Shown: positions 1 through 6,834, counted from the first letter of the stretch. The stretch is DNA of 10,699 nt from Alistipes sp. UBA940 (GCA_002293425.1 DBDE01000031.1:66397-77095); one strand, 5' to 3'. The notes: generated by a model from the sequence alone, not told the origin. A program made the numbers and translations.

Positions 1-185
1 GGGCGAATGCACCGGACGGAGACACGACTGGTCTTAGGGTAAGAGTTATCCGGGTAGACGCCCGAGCTGTGGAAGTACAGGTTGTAGGCGTAGGAGGTAT
101 TGGATGGGTTCTGCGTAGCAGACCAATAACGACCGTACGTGCTCTGATAGGAGCCGCCACTGTTGCTGTAGCCTGAAGCTGAGAA
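1..185 (-). pseudogene. Orphan C-terminal fragment of a FISUMP-type surface protein (partial)
   Basis: Reading the minus strand from about position 185 down to 3 gives an open frame of about 60 residues with no stop. It contains GRYWSAT, then YAYNLYFHSSGVYP, and ends SVRCIR. The order YWSAT - Y-x-LYF-x-SSGV - SVRC(V/I)R is the C-terminal signature of FISUMP/major-paralogous domains of Bacteroidetes and Fibrobacter surface proteins. The upstream part expected for such a protein is missing: just before the fragment lie a terminator hairpin and the stop of the fimbrillin gene. The frame stays open upstream to an ATG near 254, but those residues look like translated terminator and are not domain-like. 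The natural stop presumably lies just beyond the window edge. It is therefore a truncated remnant, a silent cassette, or a misassembly at a contig edge. The family assignment rests on recognising the motif order. Confidence 0.6.
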
Positions 186-186
186 G

Positions 187-217
187 AAAAAAAACGGCTC
201 TTCCCGAAGAAAGAGCC
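187..217 (-). terminator. Rho-independent terminator downstream of the fimbrillin-like gene
   Basis: On the minus strand GGCTCTT (217-211) pairs with AAGAGCC (202-196) around an 8-nt loop, followed by G and eight T residues (194-187). It lies about 82 nt beyond the fimbrillin stop, with no gene between. The remaining bases from 218 to 298 show nothing recognisable. Confidence 0.8.
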
Positions 218-298
218 ACCACCGACAAAAAGGAAAAACTGTTAACCAAAACATCTATTTTTATTCAATCCCCCAGCCGGATACCACCAAAAACAACC

Positions 299-1675
299 TC
301 ACCTCACCGAAACCTGCTTAGTCTTCAACCCCTCAAGCCGAATATCGTCCACCCCCAACGTAGCCGCCGCATCAATCAAAGAAACCCTAACCTCATCCAC
401 CCCCGTCGGCAACCCGAACTCCACCGACATTCCCCCAACCCCAATCTCCGAAACATCGCCGCTCCAAAGCTCATCGCCACCGCCCAAAAACGTGAGCCTT
501 CCGTCACCCGCACCCGTCGCAAAAACCGAACACGAAAACCCGACATCGGCATAACCATCCGTCGGAAGCCCCGAAATCTTAACATCCGCCCCATTCTGCA
601 GATACATATAAGCATCGCTATCCTTTGAACGAATCGCCACTCCCGTGCCCAGCGAAGCATAACTAACCCCAGCAACCCCACTGTCCCAACCGACAAAATC
701 AACCAAAGCAGGCCTCTCCACAACATAGTCCCCTATTCCAAAACCCTCCGAATAAAACTCCTCGCGCTCCGCCTTGCCAATCTTAAACGCATCGCCCTCG
801 CCCAGCTCCCAACCATCAATCTGCGCCTCACCAACCCTCACAACCGCCGCCGCAGCCGACTCCTCCACCGAAACCGTATAACCATAAGCAAACCCACCGT
901 CATAATCGACATTCGGCAACAACAAAACCGACTCCTCGCCATCCGCAAAAACAAAATGAACCGTCAACTCCAAACCCTGCTCCGGCAACAAAATCAACGT
1001 CGCCTCAGCCTCCCCACGCGTCCCACTCACCAAAGTGGAAATCTTCCCCTCATCACCCGTCACCCGCAACTCCCCAGTCGACAAATCGAACTCCCCACCC
1101 CTCCTCGCACCCGAAATCTCAACCCGCATCCCACGCAAATCGGTATCCTCATCCGTCGCAACAATGTCAAAAAACAACTTGCTCAGCACGTGATCGAAAT
1201 GCAAAAACGGCGACCCTGTCGACTCCGAATCCTTACCCCTCGCATTGTCCGAATACAAAAAATCAATAGCCGAAACATCGCTCTGGTCCGTCAAATCAAT
1301 AGGATAAACCCCGCCCTGCAACGACCCCGTAAAGGGATAATAAGCCACAAAATCGACCTTAGATCCGTCCGCAGGGTAAAAAAGCGCATCCTGGACATCC
1401 TCCACCGTAAACGTTCCGCCCTGGGCGTGAACGTGCTTAACATTATCACACAAACTCTCCTCCAACCCCTCGCCCGCAGGCAACATAAAAATCCCGATCG
1501 CGTCGCCAGCCTCCCACTCCGTACCCGTCACACGAGTCCGCAAATCGATCTGGGACGAAAAATAAATAGGCTTACCAACACGCCCGATCGAACCCGCAGG
1601 ACGTTCCTTCGAACAACCGGCAACACCCAGAGCCAACAACAAAACCACAGCAAAATTTGCAGCAGACGCTTTCAT
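299..1675 (-). CDS. Fimbrillin-family (Mfa-like) lipoprotein
   Basis: A 458-residue exported lipoprotein. The N-terminus has a charged start, a hydrophobic stretch (residues 8-17) and the lipobox VAGC with Cys21. The stretch YFSSQIDLRTRVTGTEWEAGD (about 39-59) with the following IGIFML, then DALFYPADGSKVDFVAYYPF, and an FLYSDNA plus FLHFDHVLSKLFFDI pattern are typical of the Bacteroidetes fimbrillin/Mfa-like family, which supplies pilus subunits and surface lipoproteins. Residues from about 310 to the end look like a separate beta-rich domain (GVDEVRVSLIDAAATLGVDDIRLEG), perhaps a jelly-roll adhesin or carbohydrate-binding fold; that is inference. The start is fixed by the signal peptide. It is monocistronic, with its own promoter 70 nt upstream and a terminator. 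Its coding strand is unusually rich in G and T. Whether it is polymerised into pili or acts as a tip or anchor protein cannot be told. Confidence 0.85.
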   Translation of the reverse strand: MKASAANFAVVLLLALGVAGCSKERPAGSIGRVGKPIYFSSQIDLRTRVTGTEWEAGDAIGIFMLPAGEGLEESLCDNVKHVHAQGGTFTVEDVQDALFYPADGSKVDFVAYYPFTGSLQGGVYPIDLTDQSDVSAIDFLYSDNARGKDSESTGSPFLHFDHVLSKLFFDIVATDEDTDLRGMRVEISGARRGGEFDLSTGELRVTGDEGKISTLVSGTRGEAEATLILLPEQGLELTVHFVFADGEESVLLLPNVDYDGGFAYGYTVSVEESAAAAVVRVGEAQIDGWELGEGDAFKIGKAEREEFYSEGFGIGDYVVERPALVDFVGWDSGVAGVSYASLGTGVAIRSKDSDAYMYLQNGADVKISGLPTDGYADVGFSCSVFATGAGDGRLTFLGGGDELWSGDVSEIGVGGMSVEFGLPTGVDEVRVSLIDAAATLGVDDIRLEGLKTKQVSVR

Positions 1676-1745
1676 TTTCGGAAAAATTTTTAGTTAAAAA
1701 GTTGGGTTGTAGCTTTCCGTAGCACTACGCCACAGCAACACAATG

Positions 1746-1775
1746 CAAAAGTAACGATTTCTGCGCAAAAAGCAA
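1746..1775 (-). promoter_or_regulatory. Bacteroidetes-type promoter of the fimbrillin-like gene
   Basis: TACTTTTG on the minus strand (1753-1746) fits the TAnnTTTG -7 element. A weak TTGC (1775-1772) sits 18 nt upstream as a possible -33 element. The -7 box ends 70 nt before the ATG, giving a leader of about 65 nt. The rest of the 1676-1821 gap is A/T-rich; I see no convincing terminator for the upstream gene in it. Confidence 0.55.
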
Positions 1776-1821
1776 CCTTTTCAGCCAAAAAAATTAACGA
1801 AAAAAAACTAAAAATAACAGA

Positions 1822-2649
1822 TTATTGAACCAGATACACCGTCCGACCGAACTGCGCAACCGGCAACACCGAAGTAGTCAACTCATTGTCATCCAACGAA
1901 ATACGACACTCCACATCGACCGGAATCCGCACCGTAGTCGTCTTCGACGAAGGTTTGTCAACCGTGCGAAGCCCCGCCGCCGTAGCGCTACCGATCGGGC
2001 GAAGCGTCAAAACAACCGCCGCACCCTCGTCCGAATCGCTCGGAAGCAACCCCTCCGTCGTCGAAAATTTCGCAACAGTATAAGTGGTCAACCCCTGAGT
2101 CGGGGTCACACGATGCTGACTATCAATGAGTTGCGTAGTCTGGCGACCAAAGAACAGCGACAAATAGTCCTGCTCCAATTCGTCCAACTTATCCAGCGCG
2201 GCCTTCAATCCCGCCCCGAAAACGTTCTCGCCGGCCATTCCCGTAATCAGTTCGAACCGATTGCGCCGAATCTCAAAAATCCTGCTCGCCGCCTTCCTCG
2301 CGCTGTCCTCCAAGCTCTCCGGAGCCGCCGAACCCTTGTCGATCGTCAGCTTCGGGAAACCGAACGAAGGATACATATGCTGAACTTCCGTCTGATTTCC
2401 CGTCGTTTCAAGCGTCGAAATTTCGCGCTCTAAATCATTGGTGTCCTGAATGTTAGCCGCCACAATCTGAAGTAAAACTTTATCGGCCAACGGAGCCGTC
2501 ACGCCGAGATATTTCTGGGCATAACGGGCATAAGGACCCGCCACGATCTCCTGCCGTTCGACGGTCAAATCGATGTACAAAGTGGTCGACTGAGCCGCGG
2601 CCGAGATGCTCAGCAGGGCGGCAAATAGGGTAAAAAGTGTCGTTTTCAT
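1822..2649 (-). CDS. DUF4831 family exported protein
   Basis: A 275-residue protein with a classical signal peptide (MKTTLFTLF, then a hydrophobic run and the cleavage site AAA-QS near residue 20). The motif GPYARYAQKYLGV (38-50), followed by a segment on metabolised or repeated units and an ITGMAGENVF stretch, matches my recollection of the Bacteroidetes family DUF4831, whose biochemical role is not known. No lipobox is seen, so it should be periplasmic or secreted. There are no further membrane segments. It ends with VYLVQ. The start is set by the signal peptide, and a TAnnTTTG box ends only 5 nt before the ATG, so the transcript should be essentially leaderless. It is 13 nt downstream of the methyltransferase stop but has its own promoter, and the next gene also has its own. 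Confidence 0.75.
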   Translation of the reverse strand: MKTTLFTLFAALLSISAAAQSTTLYIDLTVERQEIVAGPYARYAQKYLGVTAPLADKVLLQIVAANIQDTNDLEREISTLETTGNQTEVQHMYPSFGFPKLTIDKGSAAPESLEDSARKAASRIFEIRRNRFELITGMAGENVFGAGLKAALDKLDELEQDYLSLFFGRQTTQLIDSQHRVTPTQGLTTYTVAKFSTTEGLLPSDSDEGAAVVLTLRPIGSATAAGLRTVDKPSSKTTTVRIPVDVECRISLDDNELTTSVLPVAQFGRTVYLVQ

Positions 2650-2654
2650 ATTCG

Positions 2655-2662
2655 CAAAGGTA
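2655..2662 (-). promoter_or_regulatory. -7 element of the DUF4831 gene, giving a leaderless start
   Basis: TACCTTTG on the minus strand (2662-2655) is an exact TAnnTTTG match. It abuts the methyltransferase stop codon (2665-2663), and only 5 nt separate it from the ATG. I see no clear TTTG -33 element, as that position lies in coding sequence. Confidence 0.6.
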
Positions 2663-3391
2663 TTAAAATTTCAGATAAAAATCGCGCGTCAAAGCGCGAT
2701 ATGCATCGGAAAAAGTTCCATTTTCCTCTATAATCAATTTTCCCTCCTGTACCGGTTCGGTTGCGCAAGTCGAAAACTCGATCAAAGTGCGTTTCGGGCC
2801 GCTTTTGGGCGTCGAATGAACCTCCATAATGCGTATCGGTCGAAGATTTTCGGCGGCCGCGATCTCCACGATTTTTTGTGTTTCGCGACCCGCAGGAACG
2901 ATCGTCGAAATACGTCCGCCAGGAGCTAAAATACTGACACTCAGCGAGATAAGTTCGTCATAAGTCAACCGCGTGGCGTGCCTTGCCGTCGTTCGCGCGG
3001 GGTCGGGCGTCGTCAGCGAATCTATGAAAAAGGGCGGATTTGATACAATGTGATCGAATTTCCTGTGCGTGTTTTTGACAAACTTCTGTAATGACACCGC
3101 ACTGATACTCAATCGGTTAGCCCACTTGCTTGCGGCAAAATTACGCTCCGCCACCCGCGCGCTCGGCTCGTCGATCTCGATGGCATAAATATCCGCCGAC
3201 CAATCGAAACTTCGTTGAGCTAACTGCAAGGCTATCAGCCCCGTACCTGTTCCAATGTCAAGTAAAACTTCATCTTTCCCGGGTTCTAACCGACACCACG
3301 CGCCAAGCAACACTCCATCCGTCCCAACCTTCATCGCGCACCCTTCTTGCCCGACAGCAAACTGCTTGAAAATGAACGAGTTAGAGCTCAT
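2663..3391 (-). CDS. trmN6: tRNA1(Val) (adenine(37)-N6)-methyltransferase
   Basis: A class I SAM-dependent methyltransferase that N6-methylates A37 of tRNA-Val. The protein (242 residues from this start) shows FIFKQFAVGQEGCAMKVGTDG (6-26), typical of the YfiC/TrmN6 N-terminus, then SAM motif I LLDIGTGTG (43-51), acidic motif II IEID (71-74) and the amino-methylase motif SNPPF (117-121). The frame stays open upstream to 3508, but the extra 39 residues lie inside the preceding gene and match nothing in the family. ATG at 3391 is therefore chosen, overlapping the end of the DUF2400 gene by 11 nt. That overlap suggests translational coupling and membership of the coaE-folP-lolD run. It ends YLKF, the usual C-terminus type. 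Confidence 0.85.
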   Translation of the reverse strand: MSSNSFIFKQFAVGQEGCAMKVGTDGVLLGAWCRLEPGKDEVLLDIGTGTGLIALQLAQRSFDWSADIYAIEIDEPSARVAERNFAASKWANRLSISAVSLQKFVKNTHRKFDHIVSNPPFFIDSLTTPDPARTTARHATRLTYDELISLSVSILAPGGRISTIVPAGRETQKIVEIAAAENLRPIRIMEVHSTPKSGPKRTLIEFSTCATEPVQEGKLIIEENGTFSDAYRALTRDFYLKF

Positions 3392-4154
3392 TAATTGAAG
3401 TATCACTTGATATTCCCGCGCCAAATAACGCGAAATCATACTTAACGGGATCGGCTGGATCGAACTCGCGCAAGCGCGCCGTGACCTCTTCCACCGCTCG
3501 CCAATCATTCTGTCGGCGCGTCAAAAGCCCCAGAGAACGCGCTGTGGCCGCACTATGAACATCCAGCGGCAGCCACAAAGCCGACGCCGGAATGCTCCGC
3601 CAAAGCCCGAAATCGACCCCGCGATCGTCCGCGCGAACCATCCATCGAAGAAACATATTGATTCTTTTGCACGCCGCCCCGCGATCGATCGACGACAAGT
3701 GTTTTTCGCATCTCTTTTCGTGTTCGGGAGCGAAAAATTCGCGCCGAAATTTCGAAATAATCGGCCTCAAATCGCCTTCCAGCGCATATTCTGTCTCGAA
3801 AAACGATCCCATCGAACCGAACTTATCATAAAAATGGCGAAGCGACAAAATGAACGACCGAAAATCGCCTCCGTTGAACGTCCGGTGAACAAATTTTGTG
3901 ACGCTAACCAGCTCATTATCAGTCGCTTGCATAACAAATTCATAAGGTCGGTCGTCCATCAATCCGACCATTTTTCGGGCACTGTTGACGATCGCCTTGC
4001 GGTTGCCCCAAGCGATGGTCGCGGCCAGAAAACCGGCGATCTCGATATCCTTCTGTTTTTCGAACAAATGGGGCACGGAAATCGGGTCGGCCACGACAAA
4101 TTCGGGCCGGTTATAGCGGTCGTGCAATTTGTCAAGTAAAACTTTAACTTTCAC
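3381..4154 (-). CDS. TIGR02757 (DUF2400) family protein
   Basis: A 257-residue cytoplasmic protein of a family common in Bacteroidetes and scattered in other bacteria. The signature is visible throughout: YNRPEFV (14-20), DPISVPHLF, IEIAGFLAATIAWGNRK (37-53), KRINMFLRWMVR near the middle, GLW with PLDVHS, and DPADPVKYDFALFG at the C-terminus. Its reaction is not established; the helical pattern and the conserved late Asp recall the HhH-GPD DNA glycosylase fold, but this is inference only. The start codon is GTG at 4154, chosen because the family begins at this point; there is no in-frame ATG nearby. The gene begins 18 nt after the ABC ATPase stop and overlaps the methyltransferase start by 11 nt. 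Confidence 0.85.
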   Translation of the reverse strand: MKVKVLLDKLHDRYNRPEFVVADPISVPHLFEKQKDIEIAGFLAATIAWGNRKAIVNSARKMVGLMDDRPYEFVMQATDNELVSVTKFVHRTFNGGDFRSFILSLRHFYDKFGSMGSFFETEYALEGDLRPIISKFRREFFAPEHEKRCEKHLSSIDRGAACKRINMFLRWMVRADDRGVDFGLWRSIPASALWLPLDVHSAATARSLGLLTRRQNDWRAVEEVTARLREFDPADPVKYDFALFGAGISSDTSINEL

Positions 4155-4172
4155 GATTCAAAAAGCTGACTA

Positions 4173-4823
4173 TCAAACGATTAACCCATCGCACATAACT
4201 ATCTTCCGGTCGGCCATAGAGGCCAGATTTTCGTCGTGGGTAACCACAACAACAGTCAACCCGAACCGCTCTCGCAGAGTAAAAAAAAGCCGATGAATAT
4301 CGTCCCTATTCTTCGAATCGAGATTGCCCGAAGGCTCGTCGGCGAGCAACACGGCGGGCGAATTGACAAGCGCGCGCGCAATCGCAACCCGCTGTTGTTC
4401 ACCCCCCGAAAGCTCGGCTGGTTTATGTTCGCGACGCGACGTAAGTCCCAGCAAATCAATGAGTTCCGTGGCTTTTTGTTCCACCTGCTTCCGTTCCCGC
4501 CCGCCGATAAATCCGGGCAAACAAACGTTTTCGAAAGCGGTGAACTCCGGCAGTAAATTATGGAACTGAAAAACAAACCCGATCTGCGAATTTCTGAAAG
4601 CAGATAACTCATTGTCCCCAAGCGAATTAACAGCCGTTTTGTCAACAATCACTTCACCTTTGTTCGGCCTGGAAAGGGTGCCTAAAATCTGCAACAAAGT
4701 GGTTTTTCCGGCACCGCTCGGTCCCACGACAGAGACGACCTCTCCCCGCTTAATATTCAGCGAAATGCCCTTCAGGACCTCCACAGAACCGAAATTTTTG
4801 TACAAATCCCTGACCGCGATCAT
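4173..4823 (-). CDS. lolD: ABC transporter ATP-binding protein, LolD type
   Basis: A 216-residue ATPase of the LolD/MacB/FtsE class. In order: Walker A GPSGAGKT (34-41), Q-loop VFQFHNLLPEFTA (84-96), signature LSGGEQQR (138-145), Walker B VLLADEPSGNLDS (158-170) and switch His in VTHD (His196). The motif LLPEFTAFENV after the Q-loop is characteristic of lipoprotein-releasing LolD, which with LolC/E-type permeases extracts lipoproteins from the inner membrane. No permease is encoded in the window, so the partner is elsewhere, and another LolD-like export role is possible. The ATG overlaps the folP stop by ATGA. Confidence 0.85.
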   Translation of the reverse strand: MIAVRDLYKNFGSVEVLKGISLNIKRGEVVSVVGPSGAGKTTLLQILGTLSRPNKGEVIVDKTAVNSLGDNELSAFRNSQIGFVFQFHNLLPEFTAFENVCLPGFIGGRERKQVEQKATELIDLLGLTSRREHKPAELSGGEQQRVAIARALVNSPAVLLADEPSGNLDSKNRDDIHRLFFTLRERFGLTVVVVTHDENLASMADRKIVMCDGLIV

Positions 4824-5650
4824 CCGTTGACGTTCTTATAATAGTTATACAGCTTCACCACCTCGATTGCGGCAAGCGTGTCGTGCACCCGCAAAATGTT
4901 CGCGCCGCCCTGCAAACACGCCCAATTGAGCGACGCCGTACCCGCCAAAGCTTCCACTGGCGAGTTCTCTAACACATTGTAAATCATCGACTTACGCGAA
5001 ATTCCAGCCAGCACCGGATAGCCGAATTTTTGTAGTTCCGACAGGTTACCCAGCAACCGAAAATTCTGCGGGGTGGTCTTGGCAAATCCAAACCCGGGAT
5101 CGATGATTATCTCCTCCACCCCACGGCCATTCAGAAACGCGATCTTCTCGGCAAAAAAGTCCTTTATCTCGCGCACAATGTCCTGATAATCAGTCATTTC
5201 CTGCATCGTCTGGGGATTGCCGCGCGAGTGCATCAACACATAAGGAACCCCCGTTTGGGCCGCAACATCGACGATTTCGGGGTCGATCTGGCCCGCCGAA
5301 ATATCGTTGATGATGCACGGACCGAACTTTTCGATCACCCGACGGGCCACCTCGGCGCGAAAAGTGTCGATCGAAATTATCACGTTCGGAGCCTTCTCGC
5401 GAACCACCTCGACACCCGTCATCACGCGGTCAACTTCCTCATCCACAGGCACTTCCGCCGCGCCGGGACGGGACGAATAGCCCCCGATGTCGATGATTTT
5501 CGCTCCCCACCCGACCGCTTCTTCGACCCGCATAGTGATCTCCTCGACGTGCATCGAGCGGCTGTTCACAAAAAACGAATCGGGCGTGACATTGACGATC
5601 GTCATCACCGCCGGACGCTCCAGATCGAGCGTCTGTGTACCTATTTTCAT
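4820..5650 (-). CDS. folP: Dihydropteroate synthase
   Basis: Condenses 6-hydroxymethyl-dihydropterin diphosphate with p-aminobenzoate to give dihydropteroate, the sulfonamide target step of folate synthesis. The 276-residue protein is full length. Loop 1 NVTPDSF (20-26), loop 2 DIGGYSSRPGA (54-64), SIDTF (93-97), NDIS (115-118), MH (140-141), DPGFGFAK (184-191), GISRKS (216-221) and RVHD (254-257) are all present, covering the pterin and pABA sites. Loop 2 has YSS instead of the EST of enterobacteria, as I recall for other Bacteroidetes. No obvious lesion or resistance insertion is seen. It is joined by ATGA overlaps to coaE upstream and lolD downstream, which implies coupled translation. Confidence 0.95.
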   Translation of the reverse strand: MKIGTQTLDLERPAVMTIVNVTPDSFFVNSRSMHVEEITMRVEEAVGWGAKIIDIGGYSSRPGAAEVPVDEEVDRVMTGVEVVREKAPNVIISIDTFRAEVARRVIEKFGPCIINDISAGQIDPEIVDVAAQTGVPYVLMHSRGNPQTMQEMTDYQDIVREIKDFFAEKIAFLNGRGVEEIIIDPGFGFAKTTPQNFRLLGNLSELQKFGYPVLAGISRKSMIYNVLENSPVEALAGTASLNWACLQGGANILRVHDTLAAIEVVKLYNYYKNVNG

Positions 5651-6195
5651 TGTCTGAAAAGTTTATCTATTACTTCAATTTTTGCGCGCAACTCATTGAC
5701 AGTCAGAGAATTGTCAATCACGTAATCTGCCTTTGCGGCGCGTTCCTCGTCGGTCATCTGGCTGGCGACTCTGCGCATAAAATCGTCTCGCTCGAACCCA
5801 CTGCGCGCAATTCGGACATCCAGAGGAGCGGTAACGACTAACACGCTGTCCATCAGCGAATTAAACCCGCTTTCGAACAAAATGGCGCTCTCCGCCACGA
5901 CATATTTTTCCTCCCGATGGACCTCGAACCACTTCTCCAAATCGGCCACGACGGCTGGGTGAACAATAGCTTCAAGTTTGCGCAGTAACTCGCTGTTGCT
6001 GAACACTTTACGAGCAATTTCGGCCCTGTCGTTCGTGCCCAGCAACTCAAAAATCCTGGAACGAATACCATCTTCGTCCATCAACTCGCGACCCCTCGAA
6101 TCGCAGTTATAAACCGGCACCCCGAGCTCGCTAAACAGCTGACACACAGTGCTTTTGCCGCTCCCGATGCCGCCCGTAACCCCCACTCGGATCAT
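5647..6195 (-). CDS. coaE: Dephospho-CoA kinase
   Basis: Catalyses the last step of coenzyme A synthesis, ATP-dependent phosphorylation of the 3'-hydroxyl of dephospho-CoA. The 182-residue protein has P-loop GGIGSGKST (8-16) followed by VCQLFSELGVPVYNCDSRGREL, in which Asp32 corresponds to the catalytic Asp. LEAIVHPAV is the CoA-domain motif, and VVAESAILFESGFN and VLVVTAPLDVRIAR follow as in the family. Length is slightly short but nothing essential is missing. The start overlaps the YbbR-like stop by ATGA, and the stop overlaps the folP start in the same manner. Confidence 0.93.
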   Translation of the reverse strand: MIRVGVTGGIGSGKSTVCQLFSELGVPVYNCDSRGRELMDEDGIRSRIFELLGTNDRAEIARKVFSNSELLRKLEAIVHPAVVADLEKWFEVHREEKYVVAESAILFESGFNSLMDSVLVVTAPLDVRIARSGFERDDFMRRVASQMTDEERAAKADYVIDNSLTVNELRAKIEVIDKLFRQ

Positions 6196-6629
6196 TCCGT
6201 TGCAGGAGCCTCCCCCTCCGAAATCTCGGGCTCTTCCACCGGCGCAGGCACAAAATCGGGCGCCTCCACCACCTCCTCGACCACCAAACCCGCAATCTGA
6301 TCGTTAATCGCGCGCGCCAACGACGCCGGAGTGATCATTATCGCGCCCTCCGTCTCCGGCGATGCACGATAAGAAAGGTCGCTCAGGGCCACGTTCAACG
6401 CACTTTTGAGCGACAACCGCTGCGCCACGATCTGCGATCCGCGACCCGAAACCTTGGCCGTCACCCGATACTTCTGTCCGTCTATGCGCAGGTTCAAGGG
6501 TATCTCGGCGGTGTAATCATACCCGAGTTTCGACGTGTACCAAAGCAGGCACGAGCCCAGCAAAATGAGCAAAAACGCGGGCGAAAGCAGCTGCCCGAGC
6601 GTCTTCCGGAGATTTTCGGCGAATTTCAT
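6192..6629 (-). CDS. Short YbbR-like membrane-anchored protein
   Basis: A 145-residue protein with one N-terminal membrane segment (about 15-31, PAFLLILLGSCLLWYTSKL) and a single YbbR-like extracytoplasmic unit (about 35-110: YTAEIPLNLRIDGQKYRVTAKVSG... and ITPASL). It then has an acidic Pro/Glu-rich tail. In Bacteroidetes a YbbR-like protein normally stands just before coaE, as here, but is about twice this length with more repeats, so this is a shortened version. YbbR (CdaR) proteins regulate the diadenylate cyclase CdaA in Firmicutes; no such partner is seen here, and the role is unknown. The start is set by the membrane segment. A TAnnTTTG box ends 4 nt before the ATG, so the mRNA should be leaderless. 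It is the first gene of the operon. Confidence 0.75.
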   Translation of the reverse strand: MKFAENLRKTLGQLLSPAFLLILLGSCLLWYTSKLGYDYTAEIPLNLRIDGQKYRVTAKVSGRGSQIVAQRLSLKSALNVALSDLSYRASPETEGAIMITPASLARAINDQIAGLVVEEVVEAPDFVPAPVEEPEISEGEAPATE

Positions 6630-6633
6630 AAGG

Positions 6634-6665
6634 CAAAGATAGTGAAAGGTGAGGGGAAACGCAAG
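6634..6665 (-). promoter_or_regulatory. Promoter of the YbbR-coaE-folP-lolD operon, inside a palindrome
   Basis: TATCTTTG (6641-6634, minus) fits TAnnTTTG exactly and ends 4 nt before the ATG. An imperfect -33 element (TTGC at 6664-6661, within CTTGC) lies about 19 nt upstream, at the centre of the palindromic repeat. The -7 box overlaps the repeat's terminal AAGATAG. Confidence 0.6.
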
Positions 6666-6699
6666 CTTGCTTGCAGTTTTCCGAACCGCATCCTATCTT
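6636..6699. repeat. Palindromic repeat, copy 1 of 2
   Basis: A 64-bp imperfect palindrome with perfect 7-bp ends AAGATAG (6636-6642) and CTATCTT (6693-6699). Its central hairpin is GCAAGC-TT-GCTTGC (6661-6674), flanked by GGGAAA and TTTTCC. It shares about 73 percent identity over 60 aligned bases with copy 2, at an offset of 69 bp. It resembles short palindromic intergenic repeats that I remember from other Bacteroidales, which I could not verify. Confidence 0.75.
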
Positions 6700-6704
6700 C
6701 TGTA

Positions 6705-6768
6705 AATTTAGTGCAAGGCGAGCGAAAATGCAAACTTGTTTGTGATTTTCTGAGCCGTAGCCTAAATT
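6705..6768. repeat. Palindromic repeat, copy 2 of 2
   Basis: A second 64-bp palindrome of the same design. The ends are AATTTAG (6705-6711) and CTAAATT (6762-6768), again perfectly complementary although both differ from copy 1. The central hairpin CAAAC-TT-GTTTG (6731-6742) also keeps pairing through paired substitutions. The counterpart of the -7 box is TAAATTTA (6710-6703), one base off the consensus. The rest of the gap up to 6797 holds nothing else I can name. Confidence 0.75.
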
Positions 6769-6797
6769 CACGAACGCGATAGCGGTCGTAAAGGTAC

Positions 6798-6834
6798 AAA
6801 AAAAGTCATCCCTCACCGGAAGGCAAGGGATGAC
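6798..6834 (-). terminator. Rho-independent terminator of secG
   Basis: On the minus strand GTCATCCCT (6834-6826) pairs with AGGGATGAC (6813-6805), a 9-bp stem with a 12-nt loop, followed at once by seven T residues (6804-6798). It starts 21 nt after the secG stop. Confidence 0.9.

Noticed and set aside
46..249. 67-codon minus-strand frame over the left edge
   Set aside because: It translates the terminator and an out-of-frame reading of the FISUMP fragment; the other frame carries the recognisable YWSAT and SVRCIR motifs.
956..1693. 245-codon plus-strand open frame opposite the fimbrillin-like gene
   Set aside because: Its Arg/Asn/Gln/Pro-rich product is the shadow of a G/T-rich gene on the other strand; no promoter box, no domain, and it runs through the true signal peptide.
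1754..1821. Possible terminator for the DUF4831 gene
   Set aside because: Only a weak AT-rich AAAAG/CTTTT pairing near T runs; no stable stem is visible.
3392..3508. Upstream extension of the methyltransferase to an ATG at 3508
   Set aside because: It lies within the DUF2400 gene and lacks similarity to the family; FIFKQF at residue 6 is the normal beginning.
6789..6796. TACCTTTA on the minus strand as a further promoter upstream of the palindromes
   Set aside because: It lacks the final G of TAnnTTTG, has no clear -33 element and sits just behind the secG terminator; too weak to list.
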